This document shows, piece by piece, positions 60,929 through 64,000 of a DNA stretch of 64,000 nucleotides (positions are counted from its first letter, which is position 1; every line of letters starts with the position of its first letter). Source of the DNA: Pontibacillus yanchengensis Y32 (GTDB lineage Bacteria > Bacillota > Bacilli > Bacillales > BH030062); assembly GCF_000770635.1 (NCBI RefSeq), contig NZ_AVBF01000001.1, positions 1 through 64,000 on the forward strand, in the 5' to 3' direction. The notes beneath the pieces were generated by a model that searched no databases, was not told the origin of the DNA, and saw only the letters and a program-made list of their open reading frames with translations. The translations under genes were made by a program, and so were the position numbers.

Positions 60929-62701
60929 ATGACAGCTGAAATGATCATTGTGATCATAGCTATCTTACTAATGTTGGTCGGGCTATTCTTCGAGATAGCC
61001 CGACCGGATTTGTTGGTATTTGGGACTTTATTCTTTTTTCTGATGATGGGCTATGTAGATACAGAACAAGCACTATCTGGTTTTTCTAATGAAGGGATGC
61101 TTACAATCGCATTGCTTTTTATTGTAGCGGGAGTTTTTGAGAGAAGTGGACTGATTGAGAGGTTGATAGGGAAATTTTTAGCTAATACCAATTCTGAAAG
61201 AGGAGCTTTAATGAAATTGCTACTTCCTATTTCGGGTTTCTCTGCCTTTGTAAATAATACCCCAATCGTAGTTACACTTACGCCCATTATTAAAAAATGG
61301 GCCGCTGAAAACAACATTTCACCTTCTAAGTTTTTAATTCCTTTGTCTTATGCATCCATTATTGGAGGAACTATCACTTTAATGGGGACTTCAACAAACC
61401 TAGTTATCCATGGTTTGCTATTGCAAGAGGGAGATTTAGGGTTTACCTTTTTTCAGCTAGCGTGGGTTGGATTACCAGTTACTATTATAGGAGTAATCTA
61501 TTTAATCCTATTTGGACCCAAAATTCTGCCAAATAATCAGAGTTTAATTGACAAGGTGAAAATGAACACTAAAGACTACTTAAGTGAAATGGCAGTTACC
61601 TATGAGTTTCCCTCCAAGGGGCGGACAGTTGAAGAGGCTGGTTTAAGAAACTTAAAGGGATTATATCTCATTGAAATACTTAGAGAGAACAAAAGCATCT
61701 CTCCTGTCACGGGAGAAACAATGATTCTCGAAGGTGATAGGCTCTTATTTACAGGTATGCTTTCTACAATTGCGGATTTGCAAAAACGAAAAGGTTTAAC
61801 TCTTGATACTGGAACAGATATTTCAATTGATGACGTAGAGCAACAAGAATCTCCGTTGGTAGAAGCAGTAGTGTCACATCAATCGTATTTGTTAGGGAGA
61901 ACCATCAAGCAAAGTCGTTTTCGTGAAAAGTATAATGCAGCCGTGCTTGCTGTTCATCGAAATGATGAGCTAGTACAGGGGAAAATCGGTGATATTGTTC
62001 CAAAAGCAGGAGATCTATTATTACTTGTTACAGGGGAAAATTTTGACCCTCACCAAGACCATCGTGATTTTTATACTACATCACCTGTCGACGAGCAAAA
62101 GTTTTATGAAAGTGAAAATAAGGGTTGGTTTGCTCTCGTTTTACTCCTCAGTATGATTGCCTTAGTAACATTTCAGGTTATTTCTATTTTTAAGGCAATG
62201 GTTATAACCGTAGGAGTATTAATTGTTACTAAAGCCATTACCCCTAGGCAAGCTAAACAATCCGTTCAATTTCAGGTGTTGTTGTTAATAGCAAGTGCAT
62301 TAGGTATAGGGAGTGTTATTAAGGAAACAGGAACAGCAGAATTTCTAGGGAACTCTCTAGTTAACTCACTTGCTCCTTTAGGAGTAATTGCAATTCTAGG
62401 TTCAATTTATATGATGACCAATATATTTACGGAGTTAATTACAAATAATGCAGCTGCAGTTATTATGTTCCCAATTGGGTTGGAAGTAGCATCCAGTGTT
62501 GGTATAGAGCCTATTGGTATGGCGGTGTTAGTAGCAATAGCAGCTTCTGCTAGTTTCTTATCGCCTATAGGTTATCAAACCAACCTAATTGTCTATGGCC
62601 CAGGCGGCTATACCTTTAAAGATTATTTAAAGAGTGGTTTTCCACTAACGCTATTAGTTATGATAACCACGATAATGATTGTACATATAAAGTATATTTA
62701 G
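60929..62701 (+). CDS. SLC13-family permease with RCK_C domains, probable sulfate transporter
   Basis: A 590-aa transporter: two blocks of hydrophobic helices (residues 3-200 and 395-590) with the DASS motifs NNTPIVVTLTPI and GTSTNLVIHGLL and a mirrored NNAAAVIMFP, split by two RCK_C (TrkA-C) regulatory domains (about 215-290 and 300-380). SLC13-type SLT proteins in bacteria import sulfate. Between sat and cysC, sulfate is the natural substrate. The start ATG has an AGAGGTG site. Confidence 0.9.
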   Translation: MTAEMIIVIIAILLMLVGLFFEIARPDLLVFGTLFFFLMMGYVDTEQALSGFSNEGMLTIALLFIVAGVFERSGLIERLIGKFLANTNSERGALMKLLLPISGFSAFVNNTPIVVTLTPIIKKWAAENNISPSKFLIPLSYASIIGGTITLMGTSTNLVIHGLLLQEGDLGFTFFQLAWVGLPVTIIGVIYLILFGPKILPNNQSLIDKVKMNTKDYLSEMAVTYEFPSKGRTVEEAGLRNLKGLYLIEILRENKSISPVTGETMILEGDRLLFTGMLSTIADLQKRKGLTLDTGTDISIDDVEQQESPLVEAVVSHQSYLLGRTIKQSRFREKYNAAVLAVHRNDELVQGKIGDIVPKAGDLLLLVTGENFDPHQDHRDFYTTSPVDEQKFYESENKGWFALVLLLSMIALVTFQVISIFKAMVITVGVLIVTKAITPRQAKQSVQFQVLLLIASALGIGSVIKETGTAEFLGNSLVNSLAPLGVIAILGSIYMMTNIFTELITNNAAAVIMFPIGLEVASSVGIEPIGMAVLVAIAASASFLSPIGYQTNLIVYGPGGYTFKDYLKSGFPLTLLVMITTIMIVHIKYI

Positions 62702-62713
62702 GAGTGTTACATA

Positions 62714-63310
62714 GTGGAATCAACTAATATTACTTGGCATAATTCTAAAGTTACTAAAGAAGATCGCCAAAAACAAAAAAATCATAAAAGCCCTGTCATT
62801 TGGTTTACTGGACTTTCTGGTTCAGGAAAATCAACAGTTTCCGTAGAACTGGAAAAAGCATTATTTGAACATGGTGTTCATGCTTATCGTCTAGATGGGG
62901 ATAACATTCGCCATGGACTTAACAATAACCTTGGATTTAGTCCTGAAGATCGTAAAGAGAACATTCGACGTATTGGGGAGGTAGCTAATTTACTGAATGA
63001 TGCAGGTTTAGTTACACTCACAGCATTTATTTCTCCTTATAGGGAAGACCGTAATCAAGTAAGGCAACTACTTGAAGATGGAGATTTCATTGAGGTTTTT
63101 GTGAAATGTTCTTTGGAAGAATGCGAAAAGCGAGATCCAAAAGGGCTTTATCAAAAAGCGAGAGATGGGGAAATCAAAGGTTTTACAGGAATTGATGCAC
63201 CATATGATGAACCAGAACAACCAGAAGTAACGGTGGAAACAGATGAAATGGAGTTAAAGGAATCTGTTGAAGTAATAATGGATTATTTAAAAGAAAATAA
63301 TCATATTTAA
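62714..63310 (+). CDS. cysC: Adenylylsulfate kinase
   Basis: A 198-aa APS kinase producing PAPS. P-loop GLSGSGKST is at residues 33-41; the family sequences [18 protein letters not shown] and FISPYREDR follow. The start is a GTG at 62714 with AGGAGTG before it. It completes the pathway sulfate to PAPS. No cysH reductase is seen here, which supports a sulfotransferase use (inference). Confidence 0.95.
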   Translation: MESTNITWHNSKVTKEDRQKQKNHKSPVIWFTGLSGSGKSTVSVELEKALFEHGVHAYRLDGDNIRHGLNNNLGFSPEDRKENIRRIGEVANLLNDAGLVTLTAFISPYREDRNQVRQLLEDGDFIEVFVKCSLEECEKRDPKGLYQKARDGEIKGFTGIDAPYDEPEQPEVTVETDEMELKESVEVIMDYLKENNHI

Positions 63311-63557
63311 ATAACTTATATGCCTGCAATCATTAAAGAGAGCAGTCCTGTAAATAAAAACGTATATGCTACAAATTTCGCTACATATTAGTGAAGAGGA
63401 AATCATGAACGGTGAGATTGTCCAGAAAGATAATAGAGTGATAAAGGCGAAGCGAGTTTAGATTTTACTCACTTCGCCTTTTTTAAGCAATTGTTGATGA
63501 AAGATTATTTTTTCATAACGGGTGTACCTGCTCTATTATATTGAAGGTAAACTATAA
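63311..63557 (+). other. Intergenic region with terminator after cysC
   Basis: AAAGGCGAAGCGAGT (63443-63457) pairs with ACTCACTTCGCCTTT (63467-63481) with one mismatch and a T-run, ending the sulfate operon. The remainder is empty of genes. Confidence 0.75.
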
Positions 63558-63637
63558 CTTGGTCATTGCAACACCACACCATCAAAATGGAACCTTCAAT
63601 AAATTTCTATTCGTAACGTTTTAGGATTATTCTAACA
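63558..63637 (+). pseudogene. Remnant of a second ywqE-like gene
   Basis: Codes VIATPHHQNGT in one frame and then, after a small gap, VLGLF followed by a stop in another. These match the TPHHQNG segment and the final KILGLF-stop of ywqE (58636-59403), and TTAGGATTATTCTAACAACA is nearly identical to the end of that gene. So a duplicated ywqE has been reduced to two short pieces. Confidence 0.75.
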
Positions 63638-63667
63638 ACATTACAAAACATGAAAGGGGGAGGATAT

Positions 63668-64000
63668 ATGTCTTTTAGTAAGCGATTGGCATTATTGATC
63701 TTCATAGATTCTATGATTGTTTCCTTTTCTATCTATATGTCGCATTTCTTTTTAAATCCTTACTATGCTATCTTTGATAATACTATATTAATGTCATCAA
63801 TTATTCTACTTGTTTGTCATCATTTATTCTCTTGGTTATTAGGCATGTACAGGAAAGTGTGGAGATATGCCAGTATGGAAGAACTGGTAGGTATTATTAT
63901 TGTAGTGACATCATCAATTGCAATTACCGCTGTAATTCAGCTCATAACTATTGGTGCGATTTATGAGAGAGCATTAACAGTGACATGGATGTTACATATT
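63668..64000 (+). CDS. CapD/EpsC-like nucleotide-sugar epimerase/dehydratase, N-terminal part
   Basis: Only the first 111 codons lie in the window. MSFSKRLALLIFIDSMIVSF begins a membrane domain of four helices, with GMYRKVWRYASMEELVGI (about residues 59-76), the signature of membrane-bound FlaA1/CapD-type dehydratases. The rest should carry an SDR domain acting on a UDP-sugar. ATG at 63668 with AAAGGGGGAGG. It starts the next part of the exopolysaccharide operon. Confidence 0.85.
   Translation, partial: MSFSKRLALLIFIDSMIVSFSIYMSHFFLNPYYAIFDNTILMSSIILLVCHHLFSWLLGMYRKVWRYASMEELVGIIIVVTSSIAITAVIQLITIGAIYERALTVTWMLHI

Noticed and set aside
1-64000. CRISPR arrays, tRNA and rRNA genes, prophage structural genes
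   Set aside because: No regular spacer arrays, no tRNA- or rRNA-like sequences and no phage capsid or tail genes were seen on reading.

Overview
The window looks like chromosomal DNA of a spore-forming, moderately halophilic member of the Bacillaceae (Pontibacillus/Halobacillus-like; this genus-level guess is inference). Reasons: Bacillus-type ribosome binding sites and frequent TTG/GTG starts, genes for ComK, Spo0E-like and NsrR-Hmp proteins, very acidic Asp/Glu-rich secreted proteins, and an S-layer system with SLH domains plus CsaB. No rRNA, tRNA or CRISPR array was seen.

Layout. 0-11 kb: cell-wall polysaccharide genes. csaB, a glycosyltransferase and a MurJ-like flippase run leftward; wecC, tagA/wecG, a GNAT enzyme, a PIG-L deacetylase, a GT4 enzyme and an O-antigen-ligase-like protein run rightward. 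Together they fit synthesis and pyruvylation of a ManNAc-type secondary cell wall polymer, the ligand of SLH domains. 11-22 kb: S-layer region. A long structured leader precedes an SLH protein, a small secreted protein and a 1122-aa S-layer-like protein. On the opposite strand lies a 710-aa S-layer-like reading frame with no signal peptide and no ribosome binding site, followed by a repeat-containing DNA-binding-like protein and a tyrosine recombinase. A 14-bp inverted repeat, in the same codon phase in both S-layer frames, suggests a DNA inversion switch of the surface layer. 22-31 kb: accessory genes (CAP-domain protein, HTH proteins, a frameshifted Fic gene), the divergent nsrR/hmp pair and a DAACS symporter. 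32-43 kb: a secreted GH16 glucanase under two LacI-type operators, a NERD protein, divergent comK and an alternative sigma factor, then a LytTR regulator, a PAS histidine kinase, a FapA-like protein and a Spo0E-like protein.

43-54 kb: a patchwork of dispersed repeats, a DUF1659/DUF2922 pair, an IS91-family element, a lipoprotein that shares a domain with the SLH protein, a secreted esterase, a decayed Na+/solute symporter, an amidohydrolase and small membrane proteins, several separated by a GGGAC/GTCCC palindromic repeat. 54-64 kb: a flagellin whose variable region is replaced by a von Willebrand factor A domain, then an exopolysaccharide locus (YwqC/D/E-like, LCP ligase) that contains a sulfate-activation operon (sat, SLC13 permease, cysC) behind a possible structured RNA, and ends in the start of a CapD/EpsC-like gene cut by the window edge.

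Main points for follow-up: the VWA-flagellin, the putative invertible S-layer locus, the small FRNI-type domain shared by three surface-type proteins, the RNA-like leader of sat, and several repeat-associated gene decays.
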